15,450 bases of DNA from JBDTOX01 sp039933015 (GTDB lineage: Bacteria; Pseudomonadota; Gammaproteobacteria; Burkholderiales; Methylophilaceae), in contig JBDTOX010000101.1 in the NCBI GenBank assembly GCA_039933015.1, forward strand, positions 1-15,450, given 5' to 3'. The notes beneath the pieces were generated by a model, which ran no database searches, had not been told where the DNA came from, and worked only from the letters and a program-made list of their open reading frames with translations. Positions 7,533 to 14,583 of this stretch are shown in pieces. The stretch's first letter is position 1. Every line of letters starts with the position of its first letter. The translations under genes and the position numbers were made by a program.

Positions 7533-9130
7533 GATTCTTCCTTGAATGCCGCCTTGGGCTTGGGCTCGACCACCGTTTTGGCTTCCGGCCCGGATTCAGA
7601 CTTTGGCTGGAAGCGTGCGAGTGCATTGCGAGCGATCTGGATAATCGTGGCACGATTTTCGTCGCTCAATTGCTCGGCGGTATCAAGTCTCGCGCAAACC
7701 TCCGCCGGGATGTTCGCAGCCGCCTCCTGCACGGCATTCTCAGCCTCCGTCATCTGATCAATTGGCACCGAGTCGAAGAGCTTCAAGCTCAACGCCAACA
7801 GGACGGCGATTTGTGCAGGCACGGACACTGGGGAAAATTCTGGCTGCTTGAGGCAGGCGCGGATACGCCGTCCATGCTCGATGAGCTTACGGGTATCTTC
7901 ATCCAGACGGGCGCCGAAGCGGGCAAAGGTCTCGAGTTCCTCGAACTGTGCGTAAGCGAGCTTGAGATCGCCCGCTACCGCGCGATAGGCAGCCCGTTGC
8001 GCTTTGCCACCAACGCGTGAAACGGATTTCCCGACATCGACCGCCGGCAGCACGCCCAATTCAAACAGCGACGGCGAGAGGTAGATCTGCCCATCGGTGA
8101 TGGAGATCAGATTGGTCGGAATGTAGGCGGAAATATTCTGCGCTTCAGTTTCGATGATGGGTAGTGCAGTGAGCGAGCCGCCACCGAGTTCCGCTCGCAA
8201 ACGGGTGGCGCGTTCGAGCAGTCGCGAATGGATATAAAAGATATCGCCGGGAAACGCCTCGCGACCGGGCGGCCGGCGCAGCAGCAGAGAAAGCTCGCGA
8301 TAGGCGCGGGCGTGATGGGTGAGATCGTCGTAAACAATCAACACGTCGCGGCCCCGCTCCATGAAATACTCCGCGATGCTGGTGGCGGCATAAGGGGCGA
8401 TGTAGGCGAGGCCCGGCGGGTCGTTGCCCTCGGTCACCACAACAACGGTGTAATCCATCGCACCCTTCTCTCGCAAGATGGCCACGGCCTTCGCCACGGC
8501 GGAAGCACGCTGGCCAATGGCACAATAGACGCACAGGACATCTCTGCCGCGCTGATTAAGGATGGTGTCGATCGCGATGGCGGTTTTGCCCGTCTGGCGG
8601 TCGCCCAGAATCAACTCGCGCTGGCCGCGCCCGACAGGAATCAGCGCATCGATGACCTTCAGGCCAGTCTGGAGTGGCACGGTGACCGGCGCGCGGTCCA
8701 TAATGGGAGCGGCTGGGCGCTCGATAGGCAGACGCTCGCCCGAGGCTACCGGTCCGTTGCCGTCGAGGGGCCGACCTAGAGGATCAATGACGCGCCCCAG
8801 CAATCCATCGCCCACGGCCACGTCCATAACCCGACCCGTGCGCTCGACTTCATCGCCGGCATGCAAATGCCAGCATTCACCGAGCAGCACGACGCCGATT
8901 TCGTCCTCGTCCACGTTGAACGCGATGCCGAACACACCGCCGGGGAACTCGAGCAGTTCCTCAAAGCCGACGCTGAAAAGGCCGGAGACCTTGGCAATGC
9001 CAGTGGTGACACTTACGATGGTGCCCACCTCCCGTGGTGTCAATTGCGGCGTGAAGGCCTCCCTCACGTGGCTTATTCCGGCGAATGCGCAGTCAAGGAC
9101 ATTCTGCAAGCTTTCAGGTTCGGTGTTCAT
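7529..9130 (-). CDS. atpA: N-ATPase alpha subunit
   Basis: Non-catalytic nucleotide-binding subunit of the F1 hexamer. In its 533 residues, 30-95 are the beta-barrel domain, followed by the P-loop GDRQTGKT (176-183), GQRASAVAKA (206-215), the VYDDLTHHARAYRE signature (267-279), the loop RRPPGREAFPGDIFY, SITDGQ (343-348) and the arginine finger in SVSRVGG (Arg372). The body ends near residue 505, after which ~28 residues form a Pro/Lys/Glu-rich tail not needed by the fold. The start codon overlaps the atpF stop as ATGA, and the stop overlaps the atpG start in the same way. All nucleotide-site residues I can check are present, so the subunit should be functional. Confidence 0.96.
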   Translation of the reverse strand: MNTEPESLQNVLDCAFAGISHVREAFTPQLTPREVGTIVSVTTGIAKVSGLFSVGFEELLEFPGGVFGIAFNVDEDEIGVVLLGECWHLHAGDEVERTGRVMDVAVGDGLLGRVIDPLGRPLDGNGPVASGERLPIERPAAPIMDRAPVTVPLQTGLKVIDALIPVGRGQRELILGDRQTGKTAIAIDTILNQRGRDVLCVYCAIGQRASAVAKAVAILREKGAMDYTVVVVTEGNDPPGLAYIAPYAATSIAEYFMERGRDVLIVYDDLTHHARAYRELSLLLRRPPGREAFPGDIFYIHSRLLERATRLRAELGGGSLTALPIIETEAQNISAYIPTNLISITDGQIYLSPSLFELGVLPAVDVGKSVSRVGGKAQRAAYRAVAGDLKLAYAQFEELETFARFGARLDEDTRKLIEHGRRIRACLKQPEFSPVSVPAQIAVLLALSLKLFDSVPIDQMTEAENAVQEAAANIPAEVCARLDTAEQLSDENRATIIQIARNALARFQPKSESGPEAKTVVEPKPKAAFKEES

Positions 9131-9936
9131 TGGCGCTTTGCTACGGGCACAGTATCTTTAAGCTTGGCTTCAGGTTTAACTTGCTCTTTCAGTAGTTCGT
9201 CGATGCCTTTTTCCAGAGACGCAAGGTAATCTGCGATGCTCCACGCCAGTTTTTGTCCATTCGTTGTGAGCTCAATCCCACTAACAAGCTCCGGTGCGGT
9301 CTCAAACCGGACGTGGATTTCAGCCGAGAAGGTTTCGTTGAGCGCGGTTTGTATCGCTGCACGCTGCTCGGCAGGCAGGTCAAACGCGCTACGTACGAGC
9401 GCGGGGGAAGTTGCTGTTTTAAGAGTCGCACCGAAGGCCTCTTTCGCCTGGCCATCCATCGCGCGCAAGCGGCGAGTAAACACCTCACCCAAGCGTTCTT
9501 CCAGACTCGTCGCAGCAAGATCTTTCAGTGCTTTGCGCGCGATGGCAAATACTTCCTGCTGGGTCCGGCGACTGATGGCTTGACTCAGGTTATGGGCATC
9601 GTTTCTCAGTGTTTCCTGTCGTTTGGCACTCAAGGTATCGGCAGCCTGCCGCGCTGCATCAAGGAGCCGTTGCCGTTCAGCGCTCGCCTCGCCCATCGCC
9701 TGGCTCAGGAGTGCGGCGCGCTGCTGGTCGAACTCCTCGTTCTTGTGCTGGAACTCGTCGCGCTCCTTTTGGGCTTCGGTCTTTTTCGCGTCGGCATCCG
9801 ACAGCTCTGCGGCGACTCGCTTCTCCCGCGCGTCGATAGCGTCGAGGATGGGCTTGTAAAGAAAGCGCTTCATCAACCATACCAGAATGAGAAAGTTGAG
9901 CGCCTGCGCACCAACAGTGAACCAATCGATAAGCAT
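9127..9936 (-). CDS. atpF: N-ATPase long b subunit with delta-like C-terminal domain
   Basis: Peripheral stalk of the enzyme. The 269-residue protein is much longer than a normal b subunit (~156-175). It has one N-terminal membrane helix (about 4-26), the short KPILDAIDAREKRV hinge (28-41), and a charged coiled coil to about residue 140. A C-terminal part follows (about 145-250) with delta-like features, notably GIELTTNGQKLAWSIADYLA close to the C-terminus. The operon has no separate atpH, as known for N-ATPases, so this protein probably does the work of both b and delta. The last ~17 residues are a Lys/Pro/Ala-rich tail. The gene lies 3 nt after atpE and overlaps atpA by 4 nt. Confidence 0.93.
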   Translation of the reverse strand: MLIDWFTVGAQALNFLILVWLMKRFLYKPILDAIDAREKRVAAELSDADAKKTEAQKERDEFQHKNEEFDQQRAALLSQAMGEASAERQRLLDAARQAADTLSAKRQETLRNDAHNLSQAISRRTQQEVFAIARKALKDLAATSLEERLGEVFTRRLRAMDGQAKEAFGATLKTATSPALVRSAFDLPAEQRAAIQTALNETFSAEIHVRFETAPELVSGIELTTNGQKLAWSIADYLASLEKGIDELLKEQVKPEAKLKDTVPVAKRQ

Positions 9937-9939
9937 GGG

Positions 9940-10221
9940 TTACTTTCCAGCGGTTTGGGCGATGACGTGATTCCAGAACGGATTGGCAAAAATAAGAATC
10001 ATTGAGACCACAAAGCAATAGATAGCCGTGGACTCGATCATCGCCAGACCGACGAATAGCGTTCGCGTGATGGTGGCGGAGGCGTCCGGCTGCTGGGCCA
10101 GTGAGGTTAGCGCCGTGGCAACCGCCTTCCCTTCTCCAAGTGAAGGCCCAATGACCCCTATGCTGATGGTAATGCCGGCAGTGATAATTGATGCCACCGC
10201 GATAATGGTCATGCTATCCAT
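9940..10221 (-). CDS. atpE: N-ATPase c subunit (rotor ring), double-carboxylate type
   Basis: Membrane rotor subunit that binds the driven ion. It is a 93-residue hairpin of two membrane helices (about 5-28 and 50-80) joined by the polar LAQQP loop (41-45). The essential carboxylate is Glu63 in IESTAIY, giving the E-S-T-x-x-Y arrangement (63, 64, 65, 68) seen in sodium-binding c subunits. A second carboxylate, Glu30 in GEG, sits where the Ilyobacter sodium-binding ring has Gln. N-ATPases were first proposed to be sodium pumps on this basis, but the Burkholderia pseudomallei N-ATPase ring was reported to be proton-specific, so the ion cannot be fixed from sequence. It has its own strong ribosome site, while its neighbours are tightly packed. 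Confidence 0.95.
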   Translation of the reverse strand: MDSMTIIAVASIITAGITISIGVIGPSLGEGKAVATALTSLAQQPDASATITRTLFVGLAMIESTAIYCFVVSMILIFANPFWNHVIAQTAGK

Positions 10222-10252
10222 GGTATCTCCTCTTGTTGTTGTGGTTCATGCT
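10222..10252 (-). promoter_or_regulatory. atpE translation initiation region
   Basis: This 31-nt spacer between atpB and atpE is the widest gap inside the ATPase operon. On the - strand it is A/C-rich with repeated CAA triplets leading into AGGAG and a 6-7 nt spacer before ATG. Such an unstructured leader favours strong initiation, fitting the need for many c copies per complex. The effect itself is inferred. Confidence 0.45.
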
Positions 10253-10948
10253 TCAATGTTTTGCATCCGATTCAGGTTTAGGCTTACGGATTCGCGTGGC
10301 TGCTGCGATGTAAACTGCTGCCAGAATAAAAAAAATGTAGGCTTGCACCATGCCGGTGAGTAGGCCGAGCAGCGTCATGACGACCGGAAAGATGAAGGGC
10401 GTGATGGTCAGCAGGATTCCGATAATCATCGCACCGCTCATCATGTTGCCAAACAAGCGGATGGCCAGGGCCAACGTGCGCGAAAGTTCACTGATGATGT
10501 TAAACGGCAGCATGATGACCGTAGGCTTCGTGTAAGACGCAAGGTAAACACCGAGCCCCTGCTGCTCGATACCGTAAAGCGGCACAGCCACAAATACGCA
10601 TAATGCTAGTGCAGCCGTGGTCGAGAGAGAGCCCGTCGGCGGTTCATAGCCGGGAATGACAGTGCAGAGGCTGGCCGTGACGACGAAAAGAAACAGTGTT
10701 CCCAGAAATCCGAGGTACTTTTTCGGGTGGCCAAGACCGACTTCTTCGATTTGTTTCTCGATGCCGGTGACAACGATTTCCAGAAGGTTCTGCCAGCGGG
10801 AACGTTGCAGACCATTGGACAGTTTGCGTGTGATGAGCGTTGAGCCGACGCTCAACGCCAGCATCAGTCCCCATGTGAATACAATGGTAGCGTTGAGTTT
10901 GAGAAACCCGTGTTGCCAGTAGATTATTTCATCGGGACTAAGATGCAT
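10253..10948 (-). CDS. atpB: N-ATPase a subunit (ion channel stator)
   Basis: Stator membrane subunit that forms the ion half-channels against the c ring. From ATG 10948 it has 231 residues with five or six membrane segments. The essential arginine is Arg164 in ALAIRLFGNM, and the last helix carries GMVQAYIFFILAAVYI with Gln202. The start was moved from the longest frame (10999) because GAAGGA precedes ATG 10948 and the N-terminus MHLSPDEIIYWQHGF is what N-ATPase a subunits show; the longer form would add 17 residues with no ribosome site. It overlaps the end of atpR by 11 nt. The C-terminus is short and basic/acidic. Confidence 0.92.
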   Translation of the reverse strand: MHLSPDEIIYWQHGFLKLNATIVFTWGLMLALSVGSTLITRKLSNGLQRSRWQNLLEIVVTGIEKQIEEVGLGHPKKYLGFLGTLFLFVVTASLCTVIPGYEPPTGSLSTTAALALCVFVAVPLYGIEQQGLGVYLASYTKPTVIMLPFNIISELSRTLALAIRLFGNMMSGAMIIGILLTITPFIFPVVMTLLGLLTGMVQAYIFFILAAVYIAAATRIRKPKPESDAKH

Positions 10949-11252
10949 GACCGGTTCCTTCAGCTGTGGGGTCATGATGTTCGACAGGAGAACCGGCAAG
11001 GCGCATTACGATGAAACGCCCGCTGATAAATCCCAGGAGGCACACTAGCAATCGCTCCCAATGACCGTTCGAGACCATATAGAATCCGGTCAGTATGATG
11101 CTTGTTCGCAACAACAGGCTGCCCAGAAACAAAAGTACCGGCCGTTTTGATGTAAGCCCACGGCGAACCGTCCACCACAGGCCACAGAAAAAAATCGCGC
11201 CCAGGAAAACACCTGCACCCCCCGCGAGTACTAGAACCAGCGTTTCATTCAT
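10938..11252 (-). CDS. atpR: N-ATPase accessory membrane protein AtpR
   Basis: Small membrane protein found only in N-ATPase operons. From ATG 11252 it has 104 residues and three membrane segments (about 4-24, 39-59 and 66-84). Arginines lie in or at the edge of the second and third segments (Arg49, Arg79, Arg84), and such arginines have been proposed to interact with the c-subunit carboxylates, for assembly or stabilisation. The frame is open to 11312, but AGGA with an 8-nt spacer supports ATG 11252; ATG 11258 lies too close to that site. It overlaps atpQ by 8 nt and atpB by 11 nt, so translation is likely coupled through all three genes. Confidence 0.87.
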   Translation of the reverse strand: MNETLVLVLAGGAGVFLGAIFFCGLWWTVRRGLTSKRPVLLFLGSLLLRTSIILTGFYMVSNGHWERLLVCLLGFISGRFIVMRLAGSPVEHHDPTAEGTGHAS

Positions 11253-11580
11253 CACCATTTTCCTGTTCTTTCCGCATTGCCTGGTCTTCCTTGGCAACCC
11301 AATGCCAGGCATTGAAACAGCCGATCACCAGTCCTGCCATTAACAGCGCCAGCGTCCATGAATGCGCACCCGCATGGTGTTTGTCCAACCAGAGACCCAG
11401 CATCGCGCCAAGCAACGTTGGTATGACCACCGACCAGCCGATCAATCCCATCATGCCCAGACCAAACCAGACTCCCGGCGTAGCATTACGGCGTGCCTTG
11501 AGCTTGCGCGTCGCCTTAACGCCGACCTGTCCGGCAAAGTCCACCTCCTGTTTCGCGCTTTTCTTTGGCTCGTCATTCAT
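11245..11580 (-). CDS. atpQ: N-ATPase accessory protein AtpQ (AtpI-like)
   Basis: A 111-residue two-helix membrane protein. A basic N-terminal region (residues 1-33) precedes a first membrane helix rich in Gly (about 36-62, with WFGLGMMGLIGW and VVIPTLLGAMLG), then the AtpI signature GLWLDKHH (62-69), and a second helix (74-95). AtpI-like proteins assist assembly of the c ring or bind magnesium, and AtpQ takes that place in N-ATPase operons. It overlaps atpC by 8 nt and atpR by 8 nt. The role as assembly factor is from the family; nothing in this sequence tests it. Confidence 0.88.
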   Translation of the reverse strand: MNDEPKKSAKQEVDFAGQVGVKATRKLKARRNATPGVWFGLGMMGLIGWSVVIPTLLGAMLGLWLDKHHAGAHSWTLALLMAGLVIGCFNAWHWVAKEDQAMRKEQENGDE

Positions 11581-11977
11581 GTTGAAAACTCACGAAGCGA
11601 CGTAGAAATCCGGTTTCCAGTTTTGTCATGATAGTGCGCACGTTTTGCTCGTGCTCGTCCAGGGTCAGAAACTCCCGTTCAACTGAATTGTGCAATTGGC
11701 CGAGGTCAGCCCCAGCCAGTGCCCGGCGCACAGAAACGAGTACGTCCTGACCGGTCTTGACCAATATCCCTTCATCCACGGCCACAAAAACTTCCTCGTC
11801 AGACTCTGTTTCGTAAATCAGTATTCCCGGCGTGAGCGCCGCCACACAATCGAGACGGTGTGGCAAGAGTCCAAAGGAACCCTCGCGCGTCTCCGCCACA
11901 ATGCGCGTCACCCTGGTTTTCTCAAGGAATACCTGGAACGGCAGTAGGATCTTAAGATTCATGAATATGGACGGCAT
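11573..11977 (-). CDS. atpC: N-ATPase epsilon subunit
   Basis: Central-stalk epsilon subunit that links gamma to the c ring and can inhibit ATP hydrolysis. The N-terminal beta-sandwich shows LLPFQVF, VAETREGSFGLLPHRLD and GILIYET, then VAVDEGILVKTGQDVLVSVRRA, followed by a C-terminal helical part ending in FLRRFVSFQHE. I chose ATG 11977 because AAAGG lies 6 nt upstream. ATG 11962 (starting MNLKILLPF) fits family N-termini as well but has no ribosome site, and the frame also opens at a TTG at 11983. The start lies inside the last codons of atpD, so translation is probably coupled. Confidence 0.9.
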   Translation of the reverse strand: MPSIFMNLKILLPFQVFLEKTRVTRIVAETREGSFGLLPHRLDCVAALTPGILIYETESDEEVFVAVDEGILVKTGQDVLVSVRRALAGADLGQLHNSVEREFLTLDEHEQNVRTIMTKLETGFLRRFVSFQHE

Positions 11978-13541
11978 GTTCAACCTTTGATTCAGGGTTC
12001 ACCCCAGGCTTTGGCGGCGTTTCAGATTTGCCCTTTGGTGTGGAATCAACAATTGGCTTCATGGCACTCGGGGTTTCTGTTTTTGACCCAGACTCAGATG
12101 CGTCTTTGGAGCCAGACTCAGATGCGTCTTTGGAGCCAGACTTGTCGGATTTTGCTTGCTGCTTCGCCTCATCCACCGTCCCTATCATGTAGAGCGAACT
12201 CTCCGGATAGTCTTTAAATTCATCCCGCAGGATTCGTTCACAACCGTCCAGCGCATCCTTGAGGCTGACGAGTTTTCCCTTGAGACCGGTAAATTGCTCA
12301 GTCGTGAAAAAGGGCTGGGTAAGAAAACGCTCCAACCGGCGCGCGCGGGCGACCACCTTGCGGTCCTCCGGCGAAAGCTGCTCAAGGCCGAGCATGGCAA
12401 TGATGTCCTTAAGTTCTGCATATTGCGCAAGTGTTCGTCGGATTTCCTGTGACAAGGCATAATGCCGTTCGCCGACGATTCCCGGCGTGGCCATTTTGGA
12501 ACTGGATTGCAGTGGGTCGATAGCCGGAAAAAGTCCTTCGCTTGCGCGTTTGCGCGAGAGCACGATTGATGCGGATAGATGCGAAAACGTATGCACCGCC
12601 GCCGGATCGGTGAAATCGTCAGCCGGCACATATACTGCTTGGATAGATGTGATGGCACCGGTATCGGTGTTGGCGATGCGCTCCTCCAACCCCGCTAGCT
12701 CGGTGCCCATCGTCGGCTGATAGCCCAGACGTGACGGCATTTGCCCCATCAAGCCGGAGACCTCCATACCAGCCTGGATGAAACGGAAAATATTATCAAT
12801 GAGCAGCAGCACATCGCGATGCTCGTCATCGCGAAAATACTCGGCCATCGTCAGCGCCGCATGACCGACGCGGAAGCGTGCCCCAGGGGGCTCGTTCATT
12901 TGACCGAACACCATCACCATATTCTTCAGCACACCCGCCGCATCCATATCGCGGTATAGTTCCTCGCCTTCGCGGCAGCGTTCTCCGATGCCGCAAAAAA
13001 TGCTTATGCCCTCATGGTGCCCGATCATGTTGTGGATCATCTCAGTAAGCAAAACTGTTTTGCCCACGCCTGCGCCGCCAAACAACCCTGCCTTGCCACC
13101 GCGTTCTAGTGGCACGAGCACATCAATCAGCTTGATGCCTGTTTCAAAAATTTCAGACTGGGTAGATCGTCGTACCAGAGGCGGCGGCGCCTGATGCACT
13201 GAACGCCATTGGACATTGACAGGCGCCGCTTGGCGGTCGATGGCATTGCCAAACACGTCGAACATGCGCGATAGTATCCCTTTGCCTACAGGCGCTTTTA
13301 AAGGTCCGCCCGTATCCTCCACCGCCATCCCCCGAGCAAGACCTTGCGTGGGCGTCAAAGCAATCCCGCGCACATGATGCGCATCCAGTTGCGCCAGCAC
13401 TTCGATGACAATCTGTTTTTCCGCCCCCGTACGCAGCACCGAGTAGATCGATGGCAAATGCTCATCGAACCTTATATCAACTACGCTGCCACGCACCGAG
13501 ACCACCGCGCCGATGTTCGAAAAACTGGTTTTATCGCCCAT
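11952..13541 (-). CDS. atpD: N-ATPase beta subunit with long C-terminal tail
   Basis: Catalytic subunit of the F1 hexamer and first gene of the N-ATPase operon. Its 529 residues include the P-loop GGAGVGKT (155-162), the catalytic Glu187 in GERCREGEE, Walker B LLLIDN (245-250), TELAGLEERI (280-289) and a QLSPEDRK loop (388-395) at the DELSEED position. Normal beta chains end near residue 465, after ...MIGTVDEA. Here ~65 more residues form a Ser/Lys/Glu/Pro-rich tail with two exact 8-residue repeats of SGSKDASE and a His-containing end (HIHES). The start has AAGG nine bases upstream and lies inside the preceding pgi remnant by 11 nt. Order atpD-C-Q-R-B-E-F-A-G with atpD first is diagnostic for N-ATPase. 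Confidence 0.96.
   Translation of the reverse strand: MGDKTSFSNIGAVVSVRGSVVDIRFDEHLPSIYSVLRTGAEKQIVIEVLAQLDAHHVRGIALTPTQGLARGMAVEDTGGPLKAPVGKGILSRMFDVFGNAIDRQAAPVNVQWRSVHQAPPPLVRRSTQSEIFETGIKLIDVLVPLERGGKAGLFGGAGVGKTVLLTEMIHNMIGHHEGISIFCGIGERCREGEELYRDMDAAGVLKNMVMVFGQMNEPPGARFRVGHAALTMAEYFRDDEHRDVLLLIDNIFRFIQAGMEVSGLMGQMPSRLGYQPTMGTELAGLEERIANTDTGAITSIQAVYVPADDFTDPAAVHTFSHLSASIVLSRKRASEGLFPAIDPLQSSSKMATPGIVGERHYALSQEIRRTLAQYAELKDIIAMLGLEQLSPEDRKVVARARRLERFLTQPFFTTEQFTGLKGKLVSLKDALDGCERILRDEFKDYPESSLYMIGTVDEAKQQAKSDKSGSKDASESGSKDASESGSKTETPSAMKPIVDSTPKGKSETPPKPGVNPESKVEHAVHIHES
12088..12142. repeat. 24-bp tandem repeat inside the atpD tail
   Basis: Two identical 24-bp units (12088-12111 and 12112-12135) are followed by the first 7 bases of a third. 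On the - strand each encodes eight residues of the SGSKDASE type, so copy-number change would keep the frame. Confidence 0.9.
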
Positions 13542-13728
13542 ACAATAGCGCCTTGGAGTTTCTATTACGCAGGGCCAGGATATTGCCGACGTCGTCGGCG
13601 GTCATGCACTCCCCGCGTACCAGATCGTCTGCGTACAACTGTAGAAGGTGCAACTCATGAACCTTCTGGCAATGGATTTCGAGAGCGTGCCATATCACGC
13701 GCGTGGTGAATGGTGCGATTGCTGTCAT
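13531..13728 (-). pseudogene. pgi: N-terminal remnant of glucose-6-phosphate isomerase (65 codons)
   Basis: The 65-residue ORF matches, by recollection of the family, the first ~45-50 residues of a glucose-6-phosphate isomerase: TTRxxWxALExHxQKxxxLHLxQLxADDxxRGExMTAxxxG. It then loses the expected LDYSKNR segment (here LALRNRN) and stops after a few unrelated codons; the real enzyme has ~550 residues, so no activity is possible. It keeps a full gene start: GGAGGTGA six bases before ATG, overlapping the tpiA stop as ATGA. Its 3' end overlaps the atpD start by 11 nt. It may still be translated, perhaps as a passive leader coupling tpiA and atpD translation. The identification is by pattern recall and needs an alignment; the alternative is an unrelated small protein. 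Confidence 0.6.
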
Positions 13729-14513
13729 GCTGACTCACCTCCGGTTTGCGGCGTACGCATCCCTGCCTGGATGATGTCTAGAAACTGGTCGGCATTCAGG
13801 CTATCAGTACCAACAAGGACACCGTCAAGCCCGTGCTGGCTAAACAGCACAGGGGCGTTCTCAGGATTGACGCTACCTCCGTAGTGTATGGTAAGCGCCT
13901 GAGCCATTGGCTCCCCAAACATTTGACCGATACGCTGCCTAATGACGGCTTGCTCCTCCTGAACCTGCTGAGGCGTGGCTTGGTGTCCGCTGTTGCCGAT
14001 GGCCCAGACCGGTTCGTATGCGATGCTCAGGCAGAGCAAGGTATCCGCCGACAGGCCGGCCAGCCCCTTAATAAGTTGCCGGTCAAGCACTGTTTCGGTC
14101 TGTTTGGCCTCACGTTGCTCCAGCGTCTCACCGACGCAGAAAATTACATGCAGGCCAGCAGCCAAGGCAACCCGTACCTTCTGGTTAATGAATGCATCAG
14201 ACTCGCCCAGCTTATGACGTCGCTCGCTGTGTCCGAGAATAACGTACTCACAGCCTAGATCGAGAAGCATCGTCGGGCTGACCTCGCCGGTGTATGCGCC
14301 CTCCTTTTCAGGGTAGAGATTTTGTGCTCCCAGCGCGACGCGGCTGCTCTTGAGGATTGCTCCGACAAGGGCCAGATAAGGGAAGGGAGGACAAACGACG
14401 ACAATTACGCTGTCCTCAATACCCACGCCAGCCACCACCGCCTCGGCCAGCTGCCTGGCTTCGGCGGCGGTGGTATGCATCTTCCAGTTACCGATGGCAA
14501 ATTTCTGTCGCAT
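13725..14513 (-). CDS. tpiA: Triosephosphate isomerase
   Basis: Cytoplasmic enzyme of glycolysis and gluconeogenesis that interconverts dihydroxyacetone phosphate and glyceraldehyde 3-phosphate. The 262-residue chain is a complete TIM barrel. Visible signatures are GNWKM with Lys11, LGHSERR with His95, FCVGE (125-129), and YEPVWAIG with the catalytic Glu167; the phosphate loop HYGGSVN and the DGVLVG element follow. Length is normal (about 250) with a short C-terminal extension. The stop overlaps the pgi remnant start, and the HAD gene ends 70 nt upstream. The ribosome site is weak. Its position beside glycan-degrading and pgi-like sequence fits a sugar-phosphate operon. Confidence 0.97.
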   Translation of the reverse strand: MRQKFAIGNWKMHTTAAEARQLAEAVVAGVGIEDSVIVVVCPPFPYLALVGAILKSSRVALGAQNLYPEKEGAYTGEVSPTMLLDLGCEYVILGHSERRHKLGESDAFINQKVRVALAAGLHVIFCVGETLEQREAKQTETVLDRQLIKGLAGLSADTLLCLSIAYEPVWAIGNSGHQATPQQVQEEQAVIRQRIGQMFGEPMAQALTIHYGGSVNPENAPVLFSQHGLDGVLVGTDSLNADQFLDIIQAGMRTPQTGGESA

Positions 14514-14583
14514 GGCTGGTTTCCGTTAGGTACTCTCATATCCTTAGGCAGATGATCCGCCATTAATTGTGTGTATGCTAGGG

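Noticed and set aside
8228..8779. A 183-codon + strand frame antisense to atpA
   Set aside because: It lies wholly inside the conserved alpha subunit gene and mirrors its codon pattern; the product has no recognisable family.
9253..10005. A 250-codon + strand frame antisense to atpF and atpE
   Set aside because: It spans two well-supported genes on the other strand and lacks a ribosome site and family features.
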